In this document: piece by piece, positions 18,110 through 27,143 of the stretch
How positions within the stretch are numbered: position 1 is the stretch's first letter
Layout of the letters: each line of letters starts with the position of its first letter
Program-made: the position numbers and the translations under genes
The notes under the pieces: generated by a model
Told to the model about the DNA's origin: nothing
The model's input: only the letters and a program-made list of their open reading frames with translations
Database searches by the model: none
DNA from: Planctomycetia bacterium
GTDB taxonomy: Bacteria > Planctomycetota > Planctomycetia > Pirellulales > PNKZ01
Assembly: GCA_021413845.1 (NCBI GenBank)
Contig: JAIOPP010000121.1
Span: 1 to 32,770, forward strand
DNA length: 32,770 nucleotides
Direction of reading: 5' to 3'

Positions 18110-18551
18110 GCGTAGATTCCTGTAAGAAGCGGTCGGCAACCAACATCGGGAGAAGATCGCCCGGAGCGACCTGCCGATTATCTCTGCGCGTAGAACGGGC
18201 TCGCAATACCCGATTCGCGGGAAAGACGACGAATTCGAAGTCATTAGAAACGAGTTTCGCAATGCTCCAGCGAGTTTTGTAACGCCTCAGGGTTCCTCTG
18301 CGCGGCGTCGGCTGGGGCGCTTCTCTTCGCGCGCCGGCTGTGGTTCTCGTAAGGTTCGCGCGCGGAATCGTGACAACTCGTTAAGGCTTGCAAGAGTTGC
18401 CGCCGAGCGTCTCGACCGCTGCGTAGCTACGGTATGCTTCGTTAAGTATTTGACTTCGAGCAAGAGGTTTCCACTTTGATTCGATGGATGAAAACGGGCC
18501 GAGATTCGCCGCAGCGGGGCAAAACGCAGGCAATCGAAAGGTTGGTTAGTT
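18110..18551. other. Divergent intergenic region between GH16 and VWA genes
   Basis: This stretch of 442 bases holds upstream regions of two genes. The only sizeable open frame (18287-18568, minus strand) is basic, has no recognisable domain and would run into the VWA gene start, so I did not call it. AT content rises from about 18425 on. TTGACT (18450-18455) resembles a -35 box for the VWA gene, but 17 bases later there is only ACTTTG, so no promoter is claimed. Confidence 0.5.
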
Positions 18552-20213
18552 ATGAGTGCAGGGAACATTTACTTTACACAAGGCGGTGACGAAGGTTTAC
18601 GATCGCGACTCCCCAGCGCGATGAATTCACAAGGGGACACAAGCGCGGGAGCTCGAACGAGTTTCCGCGATGTACGAGCCGCTTCGGCCTGGTGCCTCGC
18701 GGTTCTGCTCACGCCGGCGATCTTCGTCGGCTCGGCGTTCGCGCAGACGCCTGCGGCGGGGACCACGGCCGGCAGCGCAGCAACCGGAAATTCGACTACT
18801 TCCAGTCCGCCGGCAGGCACTTCGACTGAGACGCGGGTAACGGCCAACCGCGTCACGGCCGACGGCACCGCGATCGGCAATCCGTCGCCGGCAGGCGTCG
18901 CCCCGGAGGCCGGGCCCGTCGCGGCGAGAATCGCTTGGACGTTCGAGGCGAGCCAAGCGACCGTGCCGTCGCAAGGGGATGCGTTGTATCTGCGCATTCG
19001 CATCGACACGGGAAAATCGACCGCGGCGCAAGCGCGCAAGCCGTTGAATGTTGCTCTCGTGCTCGATCGCTCGAACTCGATGAACATCGACTCGAAGCTC
19101 GGGTTCCTAATCAAGGCGGCACACTTAGTCACCGACAATCTCACGCCGCAAGACCATGCCGCGCTCGTGACCTATCATCATGAAGTGCAAACGATGGTGC
19201 CGATGCATCCGGTCGTGAATCGAGAATATCTTCACGACCGCATCGACGAGATCGAAGCCGACGGCTATACGAACATCAGCGGCGGCTTGCTCGAAGGCAT
19301 GGCGCAAATGAAGGAGCGCGCCGGAGCGCCGGGCTTGCACCACATGATCCTCTTCACCGACGGCGTCGCCAACGAAGGGGTCACCGATTCCGATAAGCTC
19401 GTCGGCATCGTGCGCATGGCCCATGATCGAAACATGACGATCTCGACGATCGGCGTCGGCGTCGAGTACGACGAGTCGCTGATGAAGCGCATGGCGCAGG
19501 CCGGCGGCGGACGCTATTCGTACGTCGCACAACCGGACCAGATCCCGGACGTGATCCGCTCGGAACTCGGCTCGCTGTTGGCGGTCGCGGCGCAAAACGC
19601 GAAGCTCACGATCGAAGTCCCACCCGGCTTGAAGGTCGATCATATCTTCGGCCGGGAAGAAAGGCTCGGGCCGGGGAAGGTCGAGATTCCGCTGGGCGAT
19701 CTGACGATCGGAGTCAACCGAACTTTGACGATTCGGATGCGCCCGACGGCGACTTATGGGTTTAGCGGCGGCAAGTTCCCGATCGTCGGGACGCTGACCT
19801 TCGACGACGCGACGACGTTCGAGCGGCGAAAATCGCAACAAACGATCGACCTCATCGATCGCCGAACGACGCAAGCCGATCTCAACGAGGTCGCTTCCTT
19901 CGGGCAACTCGTCGAGGAAGTCGACAAGATCATCGTGGCCGTGAAGAGCATGGATAGCACGCTGGCGCACGAAGTGCTTCGCTTTCGGCAGAATCAATTT
20001 CCGCGTCTCAAACAGGCGGCACTCGCCGGCGGCGATCAGGAGTTCGTGAACAAAGCGTTTCTCTACGAGTATTTCTCGGGCGAGCTCGCCGAGCTCGTCG
20101 AGGCCGGCGCGTTGCACGAGCACAACGAAGATCGGCAGCATTTGCAGAAGGACCTGCACTATCGCCACTACTTGATGGAACATCAAGCACACGCGCACGC
20201 GAAGCATAAGTAA
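18552..20213 (+). CDS. Secreted von Willebrand factor A domain protein
   Basis: The 553-residue protein starts at ATG 18552, preceded by GAAAGG at a usable distance; an inner ATG at 18621 has no ribosome site. The long basic N-region (about 44 residues) leads to a hydrophobic segment (AWCLAVLLTPAIFVGSAFAQ). A low-complexity Thr/Ala/Gly linker follows (67-125). The VWA domain begins near residue 165 with VALVLDRSNSMNIDSK; D172, S174 and S176 form the MIDAS metal site, and LFTDGVANEG gives the later aspartate. The C-terminal third is beta-rich, then helical, ending in a His-rich tail (HQAHAHAKHK). VWA proteins of this sort mediate metal-dependent protein contacts in the envelope. The partner is unknown. 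Confidence 0.85.
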   Translation: MSAGNIYFTQGGDEGLRSRLPSAMNSQGDTSAGARTSFRDVRAASAWCLAVLLTPAIFVGSAFAQTPAAGTTAGSAATGNSTTSSPPAGTSTETRVTANRVTADGTAIGNPSPAGVAPEAGPVAARIAWTFEASQATVPSQGDALYLRIRIDTGKSTAAQARKPLNVALVLDRSNSMNIDSKLGFLIKAAHLVTDNLTPQDHAALVTYHHEVQTMVPMHPVVNREYLHDRIDEIEADGYTNISGGLLEGMAQMKERAGAPGLHHMILFTDGVANEGVTDSDKLVGIVRMAHDRNMTISTIGVGVEYDESLMKRMAQAGGGRYSYVAQPDQIPDVIRSELGSLLAVAAQNAKLTIEVPPGLKVDHIFGREERLGPGKVEIPLGDLTIGVNRTLTIRMRPTATYGFSGGKFPIVGTLTFDDATTFERRKSQQTIDLIDRRTTQADLNEVASFGQLVEEVDKIIVAVKSMDSTLAHEVLRFRQNQFPRLKQAALAGGDQEFVNKAFLYEYFSGELAELVEAGALHEHNEDRQHLQKDLHYRHYLMEHQAHAHAKHK

Positions 20214-20380
20214 GCACGCCGCTGCCACTCGATTTCGATCTTCGGCGCGACCGATCGGGACGCGATACGCGCGTCGGCTCGGACGGGTCGAAGCGAGTCG
20301 TCGTTCCGACGAAGCGGCAAGCGGCCGAGTTGCCGCCTCGTCTTTACCGTGTTCCCGCCTCGGCCGACCCACGTTTTAGA

Positions 20381-20387
20381 AGGAGGT
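20381..20387 (+). promoter_or_regulatory. Consensus Shine-Dalgarno site of the Tyr/Gly-rich gene
   Basis: AGGAGGT, preceded by another A (20380), is a perfect anti-16S match five bases before the ATG. Few genes in this window have anything as strong, and it fixes the start codon. Confidence 0.85.
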
Positions 20388-20392
20388 AGATC

Positions 20393-21313
20393 ATGAAGCG
20401 AATGTTGATCGGCATAGCGCCGGCCATCGTCATGCTCGTGCATGCGATGGCGCCCCCCGCGGCCCAGGCGTCTTGGTTCAGAAGGTGCCACACGTATTAC
20501 TCACCACGGTATTCGTGCGGTTATTCGAACTACTATCGCCCGACGTATTACGGCTACTCGAATAACGGGTACTCCAACTACGGCTATGCCAACGGCTACG
20601 GCAACTACGGTGCGCAATACGGCGGGATGCCGTATGGCGTGCCGGGCGGCTTCGGGGGAAACTCCGCGTTGACGACGATTCTCGCCATGAACGGCGGGCT
20701 CGGCGGTGCCAACACGTCGATGTATATGACCGTGCCGATGTCCAACGGATACGGACCTGCGAGCTTGTTGCAGGTTCCGCTCGGCGGCGCGGCCGGACGA
20801 CCGACGTTTTTGCAAGTGCCGATGGGAGGTGGACCGGGACAACCGATCTATCTGCAAATGGAAATCGGCGGTGGAGCCGGCTCGGCTCCGGTAGCGCCGA
20901 CTCCAAGATCGGTCGGCAGCACATCGACTCCTTCGTCGGGCAGTTTGGTGGTCGATGAAGAGAGCTCGGAGCGCGTTGCGTCGAACATCGAGGCGACGTT
21001 TACCGCTGCCGCGATGCCGTACGTCGTGCAAACGTCGGCTCCCGTCGCAGATCGGACAAGCGCCGTAGCAACGACGGCGACCGACGGTGCGAACGGTTCA
21101 GTACCGGAAGTTGCAGACTCGGATTTCGATCCGGGTCGCGGCTCTTCGAGGCTGTTCCGATTCGCGGTGTTCGAGAAGGAACGAAAGAGCCCGGCAGCGC
21201 CGACCGCGGCGCCTCGCCGAGAAGTAGAAGCACGGCTCGTCGGCCCGAGCGACGAACTCTCCTCGGAACCGAGCCTTTCCGATAGCTCGATTCCCTGGAA
21301 GGTGAAGCAGTAG
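20393..21313 (+). CDS. Secreted Tyr/Gly-rich repeat protein of unknown function
   Basis: The 306-residue protein has a signal peptide (MKRMLIGIAPAIVMLVHAMAPPAAQA). Residues 33-85 are unusually rich in Tyr, Gly, Asn and Ser (YYGYSNNGYSNYGYANGYGN). Residues 111-166 hold four 14-residue repeats, such as LLQVPLGGAAGRPT and FLQVPMGGGPGQPI. The C-terminal half is Ser/Thr/Ala-rich with no clear fold and ends IPWKVKQ. An ideal ribosome site (AGGAGGT, 20381-20387) and a strong terminator (21384) frame it as a one-gene unit, likely strongly expressed. A surface or matrix protein is a reasonable guess. The preceding 179-bp gap shows nothing else. Confidence 0.8.
   Translation: MKRMLIGIAPAIVMLVHAMAPPAAQASWFRRCHTYYSPRYSCGYSNYYRPTYYGYSNNGYSNYGYANGYGNYGAQYGGMPYGVPGGFGGNSALTTILAMNGGLGGANTSMYMTVPMSNGYGPASLLQVPLGGAAGRPTFLQVPMGGGPGQPIYLQMEIGGGAGSAPVAPTPRSVGSTSTPSSGSLVVDEESSERVASNIEATFTAAAMPYVVQTSAPVADRTSAVATTATDGANGSVPEVADSDFDPGRGSSRLFRFAVFEKERKSPAAPTAAPRREVEARLVGPSDELSSEPSLSDSSIPWKVKQ
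20723..20890 (+). repeat. Four 42-bp coding repeats (14 residues each)
   Basis: The protein segments YMTVPMSNGYGPAS, LLQVPLGGAAGRPT, FLQVPMGGGPGQPI and YLQMEIGGGAGSAP follow one another exactly. The shared pattern is an aromatic or Leu, then L/M-Q/T-V/M, a Pro or Glu, a hydrophobic residue and a Gly-rich turn. Repeats 2 and 3 are closest, so the array probably grew by duplication. Confidence 0.8.
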
Positions 21314-21383
21314 CTGCCGCACGGACGCGCGGACGATCTCCCCTCGATCACGGTAGGCGTGCGAGCGTATCACGGTGTGCAAG

Positions 21384-21419
21384 CGCCCGCGGATTGATTT
21401 CCGCGGGCGTTGTTTTTTT
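21384..21419 (+). terminator. Rho-independent terminator
   Basis: CGCCCGCGGA (21384-21393) pairs perfectly with TCCGCGGGCG (21400-21409) around a TTGATT loop and is followed by TTGTTTTTTT. It ends transcription of the Tyr/Gly-rich gene, 70 bases past its stop. The hairpin also lies just beyond the convergent acylase stop (21430), but in that direction there is no T-run. Confidence 0.93.
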
Positions 21420-21429
21420 GCGCGCCGGC

Positions 21430-22560
21430 TTAACGCCGATTCGTGACGTCTTCGATCTGTTCTTCGCCTTGCATCGAGATGGTCCGGATGTCCGCGGAAT
21501 CGAGCACGATCGTTCTCAGGTCGACCATACGAATCCGGCTGTTGTCGAAGGTGCGGAAATAGTAGCGCAGGTTTTTCAGATCGGCCGCGGAAGTCCAGAT
21601 CGTGTACTCGGCGACTTCCTTGCCGGCTTCGAGTTGGCGCGTCGAGCCTTTCGGAATATCGAACTGATTGAGGATGTGAAACGCTTGCAGCACGCCCGCC
21701 TGAGCCGTGTCGACCGGCAGCGCGGTCTTCGAAAACGCGACGGCTCGAACGAAGCGCGACGGAGGCGTGAAGTCGCCGGGAAGGCCGAGCATGCCCGACC
21801 CTTGACCCAGGCTCTTGATCTCGCCGCCGGCGAGATCAAGCTTGCCGACGTTCTTATCCGAGATCGTCACGTAGTTGCCGAGGTTGGTCATGTGCCAATC
21901 GAACGGCGGCGAGTTCGACATGACGCCGAGCGGGTTCGGGTACAGCTTCAAGGCACCGTCGATGTACTCGATCACGAAGCTGCTGCCGGCCGCATCGGTG
22001 ACGATGTAATGCACCGGCGGAACGAAACCCATCTCTTTCTGCACGACTGCCCCGACCAACACCTGCTCGACGGCGGCGACCGCTTCCTTAGCGTCGGCAC
22101 AAGTGCCGAGCAGATAGATGCCGAGCTCCCACGGAGCGAGCGACCGGTCGGCATCGGCAGGAGCGACGTTGTGATACTTCGCGAAGCCGGGAAAGTAAAA
22201 CAACCCGACATGCAGGCCGCGCTCGTTGAGCCCGTCGATCGTGATCGGCATGCCGAACGCATTGGCCCCGATGACGTCGTACTTGCTCGCCCAAGCGAGG
22301 CCCGACGCCGGCTTTTGCACGTTATTCGTCGTGCCGACGTACTTCGTGCCGCGCGGGATCACGAGCACGTTCGATTGGAGATCGACGCCGAATTCCAACG
22401 TCCGTCCGAAGACGACGGATCCATCCTTCGGCCTCAACGTGATGCCGGTGCAAGCCGGCGCGGAAGCGGAAAGCAGGGCACTCGCAATGAAGCTGACGCC
22501 GACGACCAAGCCGAGAAACCGGCGCGCGACAGCGGCCGAACGAAGAGGAGAGCGCATCAT
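21430..22560 (-). CDS. Secreted choloylglycine-hydrolase-family acylase
   Basis: The 376-residue protein is a linear-amide C-N hydrolase of the Ntn superfamily, related to bile salt hydrolase and penicillin V acylase. A signal peptide (VVGVSFIASALLSASAPA) ends right before C37 in PACTGITL, so cleavage would expose the cysteine that is both N-terminal amine and nucleophile in this family. Other family blocks are VVFGRTLEFG, ITIDGLNERGLHVGLFYFPG, the NSPPFDWHMTNL segment and TPPSRFVRA. In a free-living planctomycete the substrate is more likely an N-acyl amino acid, N-acyl homoserine lactone or penicillin-like amide than a bile salt. It is divergent from the SGNH hydrolase gene. Confidence 0.9.
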   Translation of the reverse strand: MMRSPLRSAAVARRFLGLVVGVSFIASALLSASAPACTGITLRPKDGSVVFGRTLEFGVDLQSNVLVIPRGTKYVGTTNNVQKPASGLAWASKYDVIGANAFGMPITIDGLNERGLHVGLFYFPGFAKYHNVAPADADRSLAPWELGIYLLGTCADAKEAVAAVEQVLVGAVVQKEMGFVPPVHYIVTDAAGSSFVIEYIDGALKLYPNPLGVMSNSPPFDWHMTNLGNYVTISDKNVGKLDLAGGEIKSLGQGSGMLGLPGDFTPPSRFVRAVAFSKTALPVDTAQAGVLQAFHILNQFDIPKGSTRQLEAGKEVAEYTIWTSAADLKNLRYYFRTFDNSRIRMVDLRTIVLDSADIRTISMQGEEQIEDVTNRR

Positions 22561-22612
22561 GTGTGAGAGCCCAAAGTGGCCGGAGTTATGAGGGGAAAAC
22601 GAGAGCCGTCGG

Positions 22613-22641
22613 ATTATAGGTCGGCGCGTGCGACTGTACTA
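22613..22641 (-). promoter_or_regulatory. Possible promoter of the acylase gene
   Basis: Read on the minus strand, a perfect -10 box TATAAT lies at 22618-22613. The -35 region, 16 to 17 bases further up, is poor (AGTACA or TAGTAC). Transcription would begin near 22605, leaving a leader of about 45 bases. Confidence 0.4.
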
Positions 22642-22774
22642 CCGAGTGAATTTTAAGGAGCAAACCGATCCCTGAGCGAAACAGGCGGTTGCACTATCCC
22701 GAACGCCTAAGTACGTTGCTAAGTTGAGACCGATCCGAATTGGGAACGATGGAATTAACGAGGAAGCACCTTCG

Positions 22775-23503
22775 ATGAAGAACGCTCTGCGACACATTGC
22801 TTGGACGGTAGTATTTCTGTTGACGACGACGGGCCTCGCATGTGCCGACGACGCGGCGCAGCCGTCGCGCCGGACGCAGGAATACAGTTGGATGTCGGTG
22901 GCGACTTGGAACAAGATGCACGACGCGTTCCTGGCCCGCGCGAAAGCAGGGGACATCGACTTGCTGTTCCTCGGCGACAGCATCACGCAGGGCTGGGGTG
23001 AGAACGCGCCGTGGAAAAAATACTTCGCGCCGCATAAAGCCGCCAACTTCGGCATCGGCGGCGACACCACGCGGACCGTGCTGTGGCGAATCACGAACGG
23101 TGAGCTTGATGGCATCCACCCGAAGGCCGTCGTGCTGTTGATCGGCACGAACAACTTCGGCCTGCACGGCGACAAGCCCGAGGACGTGCTGCGCGGGGTA
23201 ACGGCCGTCGTTGCGACGCTGCGCGAACGGCTCCCGCAAGCGAAGATTCTGCTGATGGGAGTGTTGCCGCGCGACGCGAAGCCCGACACCGACTTCCGTC
23301 GCCGGATCAAGACGCTCAACGAAGGTTTGGCGAAGCTGCAAAACGGCGAGAGCGTCCGCTACCTCGACATCGGCGATAAATTTCTCGCCGCCGACGGCAC
23401 GCTTCCCAAAGAGCTGATGCCCGACGCGCTGCACTTATCCGAGCAGGGCTACAACGTCTGGGCCGAAGCGATCGACCCGATCGTGAAGGCGTGGCTGAAG
23501 TAG
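22775..23503 (+). CDS. Secreted SGNH/GDSL esterase
   Basis: I chose the ATG at 22775, with GAGGAA upstream, because it opens a signal peptide (LRHIAWTVVFLLTTTGLACA); the frame extends to 22724. The 242-residue enzyme has all SGNH blocks: FLGDSITQGW with nucleophile S69, NFGIGGDTT with oxyanion G95 or so, LLIGTNNFG with N126, and DALHLSEQGY with D217 and H220. The overall form resembles the PAF-acetylhydrolase-like GDSL lipases, which remove acetyl or other small acyl groups from lipids and sugars. A cysteine at 23 could mark a lipoprotein, but the lipobox (GLAC) is only partly convincing. It is convergent with the acyltransferase-SGNH gene. Confidence 0.92.
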   Translation: MKNALRHIAWTVVFLLTTTGLACADDAAQPSRRTQEYSWMSVATWNKMHDAFLARAKAGDIDLLFLGDSITQGWGENAPWKKYFAPHKAANFGIGGDTTRTVLWRITNGELDGIHPKAVVLLIGTNNFGLHGDKPEDVLRGVTAVVATLRERLPQAKILLMGVLPRDAKPDTDFRRRIKTLNEGLAKLQNGESVRYLDIGDKFLAADGTLPKELMPDALHLSEQGYNVWAEAIDPIVKAWLK

Positions 23504-23551
23504 GTCGCGAGACGGGCATGAAAGCGCAGCTTGGCAAGAAACGCGGCTCGG

Positions 23552-25519
23552 CTAGCGAGTCTTCGTCGTCGTGCGCGCGCCGTTCGTCATGAGAATCGGT
23601 TGCGCGAGTAGCGTATCGACCACCGGCGTGAACATCGGCTTGATGACTTTCGCTCCGTAGGCGCTCAAGTGGTTGGAGTCGCGGTAGAATGAGCCGCCGG
23701 CGTCGCTCGGGCGCATTTCGAGCGAGCCTGTACGCGCCTGCAAGCTCGGCAGAGGATCGAGAATCTTCGCGCCATGCGCAGTCAGCAGCGGAATCAAAGT
23801 CGCATAGTAAGGACTCTGAGCAGCATACTCTTGCGGCGAGATCGCAATCGAGGGGGCATCGTGCCTGCGCCAAAGGCATTGCAGCAGCTTCGCCGCGACG
23901 TCGTACTCGAATACCGGTACGTCTTTCATAAAGTAGACTTCGCAGCCCGTGGCGCGGAGCTCGTCGACCAGCGTCGCGAGCGCTGCGGCGAAGTTCGGCA
24001 GGTGCCGGTACTCGTTCCAATAGGCCACGAGAATCACCGCGCGAATCTTGCTCGCCGGGAGATACTCTTTCACGGCCGCGCCTACGGCGGTGGCGCGAGT
24101 AAAATCGCGCGCGGGGCGTGGCGCGAGGTGCGCGGCGACCGGAGACCAGCCGGAGTGAACCACGGCGCGAGCCCCGATGCCCGACGTTCGGCAGAGCTCG
24201 TCGATCGCCGGCAAAACCGCCATCGCATGGCTATCGCCCCACACCAGCAGCTCAGGCTCCGCACCTTCGGCACCGACCGACAGCAGATTTTGAGGAACAT
24301 CGGCGGCGTAGTGGTCTCGATAGAAGCGAGAATCTCCGACGATCGTCTGCGCGAACTCTTGCACATGCGGCGGCATCCGACCAGCCAGTCCTTCCGTGCT
24401 GCGTAGCACTCTGCCGCCGGTGTGTAGGGCGACCAAGACGAGTGCGGCGACCCCGATCAGGCCGGGCCTTGAAGCGAGGTAGCGTCGACGACGAAACGGC
24501 GTTTCGATGCAGCGCTGCGTGACGACGGCCAGCGCCACGGACGCCGCGACCAACAGCACGCGCTCGAAGTTCGTCGGCGCGGCAACATTCCCTTGCTTGA
24601 AGAAGACGAGCAACGGCCAATGCCAAAGATAGAGCGAGTAGGAGATCAACCCGATGTACACGGCGCTGCGAGACTCGAGCAGCCGATGGACCCAGGTCTT
24701 GCGCTCCGTATCGGCACCTAAGCCGATGAGCAACATCGCGCCGACGACCGGCGGCAACGCGGCCAAGCCGGGAAACGGAGTCCGAGCGTCGTAGAACAAG
24801 CATGGCAGCACGATCCCCGCCAAGCCGAGAGTCGCGAAGGCTTCGCGCCATCGCACGGCGACCGGATAGCCGGCGACGGCAGGGCAGTTGTATAACCGGA
24901 TCGCCAACGCCACGCCGGCCAGAAGCTCCCAAGCGCGCGTCGTAAGGAAATAATACGAAGCTTGATTGTCGTGGAAGACCCCGCGCAGACCGGCGACGAA
25001 ACTAGTCAGTGCGATCAAACCGACGAGCGGCTCCAGCCAGCTTCGCCGACCGAAACGAACGGCCAACCAAAACAACAACGGCACGAACAAATAGAATTGC
25101 TCTTCGACGGCCAGCGACCACGTATGCAGCAGCGGCTTCTCGTCGGCAGCGGCGGCGAAGTAGCCGACGTCGCGCGAGAAATGGACGTTCGCCTTGAGCA
25201 GCACCAGATCGTCGACCGAACGACCGAACGAACTATAAGCCGACGGGACCAGCAAGAACCAGCCCGCGACGAACGACGCCGCGACGACGACCGCCAGCGC
25301 CGGAAGAATGCGGCGAATGCGCCGCTCCCAAAACTGCGCAAGCGAGAAGGTCCCCGCTTCCAAGTCTTTGAGCATCAGGCAAGTGATCAGATAGCCCGAG
25401 ATGACGAAGAAGACGTCGACGCCGACGAAGCCGCCTGGAAACCCGAGGCCGGCATGGCACAGCACCACGCTCGCCACGGCCACGGCACGAAGGCCATCGA
25501 TGTCGGGTCGATACGTCAT
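23552..25519 (-). CDS. OafA/YrhL-type O-acyltransferase fused to an SGNH domain
   Basis: The ATG at 25519 (MTYRPDIDGLRAVAV) is the usual start for this family; the longer frame begins at a GTG seven codons upstream. The 655-residue protein has an acyltransferase-3 membrane domain of about ten helices (1-390), with the catalytic H22 in VVLCHAG and the FVGVDVFFVISGYLI and RRIRRILPAL motifs. An extracytoplasmic SGNH domain follows, with WGDSHAM (S430) and DSNHLS (D614, H617). Such fusions move acetyl groups across the membrane onto cell-wall or lipopolysaccharide sugars. The convergent neighbour is a separate SGNH esterase. Confidence 0.93.
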   Translation of the reverse strand: MTYRPDIDGLRAVAVASVVLCHAGLGFPGGFVGVDVFFVISGYLITCLMLKDLEAGTFSLAQFWERRIRRILPALAVVVAASFVAGWFLLVPSAYSSFGRSVDDLVLLKANVHFSRDVGYFAAAADEKPLLHTWSLAVEEQFYLFVPLLFWLAVRFGRRSWLEPLVGLIALTSFVAGLRGVFHDNQASYYFLTTRAWELLAGVALAIRLYNCPAVAGYPVAVRWREAFATLGLAGIVLPCLFYDARTPFPGLAALPPVVGAMLLIGLGADTERKTWVHRLLESRSAVYIGLISYSLYLWHWPLLVFFKQGNVAAPTNFERVLLVAASVALAVVTQRCIETPFRRRRYLASRPGLIGVAALVLVALHTGGRVLRSTEGLAGRMPPHVQEFAQTIVGDSRFYRDHYAADVPQNLLSVGAEGAEPELLVWGDSHAMAVLPAIDELCRTSGIGARAVVHSGWSPVAAHLAPRPARDFTRATAVGAAVKEYLPASKIRAVILVAYWNEYRHLPNFAAALATLVDELRATGCEVYFMKDVPVFEYDVAAKLLQCLWRRHDAPSIAISPQEYAAQSPYYATLIPLLTAHGAKILDPLPSLQARTGSLEMRPSDAGGSFYRDSNHLSAYGAKVIKPMFTPVVDTLLAQPILMTNGARTTTKTR

Positions 25520-25694
25520 GGGCGGGATCGCGGCTCGCACGGAGAACCCAGCTCACGCGCGAAGCCGAACCATCGGCCCTGCCGCTCGCTTGAAGGGAGG
25601 GGGAGTGTAGTTCGCCCCTCCGGCGCCAGCAAGCCGGATCGCCGCACGCACGGCGAAGCTGCACGCGCTGCCGGCAACCGAGGGTGCGATTCCG

Positions 25695-27143
25695 CTACGC
25701 CTCGACGATCTCGGCGATCGGGCGGCCGTGATCCATGTCGATCCGCTTGCGGCCGGGGATGTCGAGCGCGTGGGAATCGAGCCCGAGCTGCTGCATCACC
25801 GTGGCATGGATGTCGGTAACGTAATGCGGATTCTCGGTGGCGTAGAACCCGAGCTCATCGGTCGCACCATGCACGACGCCCCCTTTGATGCCGCCGCCGG
25901 CGAGCCACGCGCTGAAGGCGTTGGGATGATGGTCGCGGCCGGTTCCCTGCGCTCCCGGCGAACGGCCGAACTCGGTGCCGCAGACGACCAAGGTTTCTTC
26001 CAGCATGCCGCGCCGCTTGAGATCTTTCAGCAAGCCGGCGATCGGCAAGTCGACCTGTTCGGCGAGCTTAGTGTGGCTGTCTTTGATGCCGGAGTGCGAG
26101 TCCCACGCGCCTCCTCCGCCGCCGCCGTGAAACACTTGCGTAAAGCGCACACCGCGCTCGGCCATGCGCCGCGCGGCTAAGCAGAGCTTGCCGAACGACG
26201 CGGTCGCCGGGCGATCGATGCCGTATAGCCGGCGCGTCGCTTCCGTTTCGTCGCGCGTCAGGTCGAGCGCTTGCGGAACGGCCGTCTGCATGCCGAACGC
26301 GAGCTCGTAGCTCTTGATGCGGGCCCGCAGTTGAGGGTCGTCGGGATAGTCGATCCCGGCGAGGCGATTGAGCTTGCCGATCAGGCCGAACTCGGCCGCT
26401 TGCTCTTCGGCCGACATGCCGCCGCCGGCCGGCGAGACGAACGGCAGCGGAGCATCTCCGACGTTCAAGCGAACTCCCGCATGCTCGGGCCCGAGATAGC
26501 CGGAGCCGTGCGTCCATTCGCCGCCGCAACAGTCGCCGGTCGGTTCGCCGAGGACGACATATTGCGGCAGGTTCTCGTTGAGCGTGCCGAGGCCGTAGCT
26601 GGTCCACGAGCCGATCGTCGGCCAGGAGCCTTCGCGCGGGTGCCGGCCGGTGTGCCAAGTGAGTTGCGTGCCGTGATCGTTGTGGATCGTCCAGAGGGAG
26701 CGAACGACGGCGATGTCGTCGGCGCAGGTGCCGATGTTCGTAAACCAGTCGCCGACGGTCAGGCCCGACTGCCCGTACTTGCCATAACCGGTGTTGAGCC
26801 CCATCAGGAGCTTGCGGTTGCCGTGCGAAGGGTTGATGCCGACGAGGTTTTGATTGACCCGTTTCTCATCGAGCAACGACGCGAACGGCGTCTCGTCGAT
26901 GCTTTTGCCGGCGTACTTGTTGAGCGCCGGCTTGACGTCGAAGCTCTCCATGTGGCTCACGCCGCCGCAGAGAAAAATCCAAATGACGTTCTTCGCCTTC
27001 GCCGGCTTAGGCTTCGCGCCGACATTCGCCAACCCTTCGCGTTGCAACATCGCCGACAGCGCCAGGCCGGTGAAGCCCATGCCGGTGTCGGCGAGAAACG
27101 AACGGCGCGAGCGGTGCTCAGGGCGTTGTGGGTTCATGCTCAT
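25695..27143 (-). CDS. DUF1501 protein 2, Tat-exported
   Basis: The ATG at 27143 overlaps the stop of the upstream DUF1553 gene by four bases (ATGA), so translation is coupled; the frame itself extends to 27257. The 482-residue protein starts with a Tat signal (RSRRSFLADTGMGFTGLALSAML, RR at 13-14). It has the same family blocks as the copy at 11179: WIFLCGGVSHMESFDVKP, LVVCGTEFGRSPG, GRDHHPNAFSAWLAGGGIKGG and the late TDIHATVMQQLGLD. The two copies are only moderately alike, so they are not a recent duplication. Metal-dependent phosphatase- or sulfatase-like chemistry is inferred from the fold. Confidence 0.92.
   Translation of the reverse strand: MSMNPQRPEHRSRRSFLADTGMGFTGLALSAMLQREGLANVGAKPKPAKAKNVIWIFLCGGVSHMESFDVKPALNKYAGKSIDETPFASLLDEKRVNQNLVGINPSHGNRKLLMGLNTGYGKYGQSGLTVGDWFTNIGTCADDIAVVRSLWTIHNDHGTQLTWHTGRHPREGSWPTIGSWTSYGLGTLNENLPQYVVLGEPTGDCCGGEWTHGSGYLGPEHAGVRLNVGDAPLPFVSPAGGGMSAEEQAAEFGLIGKLNRLAGIDYPDDPQLRARIKSYELAFGMQTAVPQALDLTRDETEATRRLYGIDRPATASFGKLCLAARRMAERGVRFTQVFHGGGGGGAWDSHSGIKDSHTKLAEQVDLPIAGLLKDLKRRGMLEETLVVCGTEFGRSPGAQGTGRDHHPNAFSAWLAGGGIKGGVVHGATDELGFYATENPHYVTDIHATVMQQLGLDSHALDIPGRKRIDMDHGRPIAEIVEA

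Noticed and set aside
18287-18568. Minus-strand open frame of 93 codons between GH16 and VWA genes
   Set aside because: It has no ribosome site or domain, is basic and overlaps the start of the VWA gene.
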